Below the pieces are notes generated by a model. That model made no database searches and was not told where the DNA came from. It saw only the letters and a list, made by a program, of their open reading frames with translations. From contig SVOA01000002.1 in the NCBI GenBank assembly GCA_015066635.1, positions 94,553 to 158,552 on the forward strand: 64,000 bases of DNA, written 5' to 3'. This DNA comes from Oscillospiraceae bacterium. Lineage in GTDB: Bacteria; Bacillota; Clostridia; Oscillospirales; Acutalibacteraceae. The position numbers and the translations under genes are program-made. Below, in pieces: positions 62,562 through 64,000 of this stretch (position 1 is the first letter of the stretch; each line of letters opens with the position of its first letter).

Positions 62562-63235
62562 AATCCTATTCCCCTTTCTTTGCCTGATTCAGGCTGTTCT
62601 CTCATAAGGCGCAGAATTATATTGCCGATTTCTGCACCGTTTTTAACAGCATCGGTAACAGCACGGCAAAAATGTGCGTAATTCACAGTTCTTACAGTGA
62701 TATTATCGTCAAAATACGATTTGAGAATCTCAAATGATTCTTCATCGAGTTCACTGCTGAATTCATCTAAAACGGAGCAGTCAAGCTCAAGGTTTACGAA
62801 CTCTGCCTCAAGAGAAATCTGTGCCGCTGCTTTTTTAATCTTGTCTGCGAGCGTACGCCTGACAAGGACAATAAACTCAAAATCGGGAGAAGCATTCTGT
62901 TTGATAAATTCAAGCAGTTTTTCCAATCTTGAAGAAATACCGTCATACGAGCTGCAGTCAACCACAAAGCAGCCGTTGAATTCACTGTACATAAGTGAGG
63001 CGCAAGTCGGACTGTCAAAAAACATAAGAAATTCCGAATCGGGAGAATTATCATCCGGATACCTGAGACACAGGAAGCTTTCCTTTGCATTTCTGTCAAA
63101 GAATTTGCTTCTGAGCATCGGCTCAAGAGTTTCTTTTACGGGTGCAATAATGTTGCCGTCAACATTCTCCGTTTCACTGTGAAAAACAAAAACCGTCTGC
63201 TTTTCCGTATTATTCAAAAAATCAAAATTATACAT
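62558..63235 (-). CDS. Hypothetical protein, partner of the VirD4-like ATPase
   Basis: A 225-residue cytosolic protein, no family recognised. It begins MYNFDFLNNTEKQTVFVFHSE, with alternating strands and helices and an acidic C-terminal half (SSELDEESFEILKSYFDD). No P-loop or metal motif is seen. Its stop overlaps the start of the coupling-protein ATPase gene as ATGA, and it follows the M48-like gene by about 30 bases, so the three are one translationally linked unit. It could be an adaptor or substrate-recognition subunit (inference). Confidence 0.82.
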   Translation of the reverse strand: MYNFDFLNNTEKQTVFVFHSETENVDGNIIAPVKETLEPMLRSKFFDRNAKESFLCLRYPDDNSPDSEFLMFFDSPTCASLMYSEFNGCFVVDCSSYDGISSRLEKLLEFIKQNASPDFEFIVLVRRTLADKIKKAAAQISLEAEFVNLELDCSVLDEFSSELDEESFEILKSYFDDNITVRTVNYAHFCRAVTDAVKNGAEIGNIILRLMREQPESGKERGIGF

Positions 63236-63264
63236 AAACGCAACCTCCGTTTTTCAAGATAGTT

Positions 63265-63807
63265 TTATGAGTTGACCAAACTGAAAAGGTCTTCTGTTCT
63301 TTCCGGCGTACTGCCGAGAGCTGCATCAATTCTTCCTATTCTGTCATATACCCCCGGATGTGCGGCTGTCAGCACTCTCCAAAATCCCCGTCTTGAAGTT
63401 TTACCTTCAAGGTCTATAGAGTTTAAAGCTCTGCGAAGCTCGTTGCCGTACCCGATACGGACTGCATACGCATCGGCAGCGTATTCTTTGCCTCTGTTTC
63501 CTATGTTCAGGATAATATTTGTCAGCCCTAATGCGAGAAAAGCTATTCCCATCGGAATAAATGTAAAAACGCTTCTGAGCAGATTGCCTGCGCCCCTCTT
63601 TGTAAACAGAGAAGCTTTTTTGTTGCATATATCGCCGCCGTAAATGTCTCCTCCGTTAGTGTAATTAAGAAAGTCTGCATAGTCAGAAGGGAACTTGACA
63701 TTTAACGCCATTTCCTGACCCGTTATTTTTTCCTTGCCGACTCCTCTGTACAGCTTATAAAAACATTCGTTTACAAGCTGAGCTATTGTTTTTTCTTTGT
63801 AGTCCAT
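63265..63807 (-). CDS. M48-like membrane protein lacking the HExxH motif
   Basis: A 180-residue protein. Its C-terminal half matches the second part of M48 (HtpX-like) proteases: KEYAADAYAVRIGYGNEL (the Glu/Asp third-ligand motif) and AAHPGVYDRIGRIDAAL. One or two membrane helices (about 80-108) precede this. The N-terminal 75 residues contain no HExxH, so two zinc ligands are missing. The start ATG has GGAGG seven bases upstream. The 190 bases before it carry no open frame that could supply the missing part, so it is a truncated or non-catalytic relative. Confidence 0.72.
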   Translation of the reverse strand: MDYKEKTIAQLVNECFYKLYRGVGKEKITGQEMALNVKFPSDYADFLNYTNGGDIYGGDICNKKASLFTKRGAGNLLRSVFTFIPMGIAFLALGLTNIILNIGNRGKEYAADAYAVRIGYGNELRRALNSIDLEGKTSRRGFWRVLTAAHPGVYDRIGRIDAALGSTPERTEDLFSLVNS

Positions 63808-64000
63808 TTTTTATCCTCCATGTTTTTTATTAGCTGACCGACTGTTTCTTTTACTTATAAATTTTGCTTATAAAGAACCTGCGTCCCTCCTTTCAAATGG
63901 TTCTGATAAATTCCTTTCGTTAATTATTCTATTGTGAATTAAAACCCCAAAAAACAGAATTGGTTTTTCCGACAGAAACAGCTATGTATCAGCCCTTCCT
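63808..64000. other. Non-coding upstream region of the cassette
   Basis: AT-rich, many stops in all minus-strand frames. TTGAAA (63891-63896), an 18-base spacer and TATAAG (63867-63872) make a moderate minus-strand promoter. An AAAGGAGGG sequence near 63885-63895 has no start codon at normal distance. The window ends here. Confidence 0.45.

Noticed and set aside
1..64000. CRISPR arrays, tRNA or rRNA genes, insertion sequences and prophage genes
   Set aside because: No regular direct repeats, tRNA-like T-loop segments, transposase motifs or phage structural genes were seen in the intergenic regions or coding genes.

Overview
The window looks like a chromosomal segment of a low-GC Gram-positive anaerobe of the class Clostridia, probably a gut or rumen member of the Ruminococcaceae/Oscillospiraceae. 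The signs are Firmicutes-type gene orders (rimP-nusA-ylxR-ylxQ-infB-rbfA-nrnA-truB-ribF; infC-rpmI-rplT; rplU-prp-rpmA; rnc-radical SAM-smc-ftsY), an L27 with the Prp-cleaved leader peptide, strong purine-rich ribosome binding sites, near-consensus sigma-A promoters and compact U-tailed terminators. The species is not identifiable by eye.

Layout. 1-1800: a cut-off metY and an Rrf2-type regulator, with two matching operator-like palindromes on the metY promoter. 1800-8830: lipid kinase, THUMP RNA methyltransferase, the rplU-prp-rpmA operon, an overlapping three-gene operon (MTA/SAH deaminase, purine nucleoside phosphorylase, MtnA) that makes a complete route from methylthioadenosine to methylthioribulose-1-phosphate, and a cyclophilin. 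8836-13790: a large FtsX-type ABC exporter and a secreted protein with an LPXTG-like anchor. 14160-21900 (+ strand): the nusA-infB translation operon. 21950-23200: an iron alcohol dehydrogenase. 23200-43930 (- strand): a long housekeeping run (IF-3/L35/L20, trmH, dprA, topA, trmFO, rnc, radical SAM, smc, ftsY, rdgB, yhbY, nadD, yqeK, rsfS, leuS) with a 39-codon ORF, a secreted esterase and a GH26 mannanase-like lipoprotein at its tail. 43980-53370: lipoprotein, membrane M28 peptidase, VanY-type carboxypeptidase, argS-DUF1934-ddl, an orphan 303-residue protein and a ComM-type ATPase. 53400-60480: GH28-like protein, SLH surface protein, MFS transporter, malic enzyme and an Ldh2-family dehydrogenase. 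60560-64000: an accessory cassette with a VirD4/TraG-like ATPase, an unknown protein and an M48-like protein without its zinc motif.

How the genes work together. Most of the window is information processing: translation factors, ribosomal proteins, RNA modification, Smc, FtsY and TopA. The surface and secreted genes (GH26 plus esterase, GH28-like, SLH, LPXTG-like, VanY) fit a fibre-associated Gram-positive lifestyle. Malic enzyme, Ldh2-type dehydrogenase and Fe-ADH fit fermentative redox balancing.

The strongest candidates for something not yet described are the 60.7-63.8 kb cassette (coupling-protein ATPase with a variant P-loop and no N-terminal membrane anchor, beside a membrane protein that has lost HExxH), the acidic C-terminal tail of FtsY, the 39-codon ORF coupled to the esterase, and the Rrf2/metY operator pair. 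I saw no CRISPR array, rRNA, tRNA, insertion sequence or prophage.
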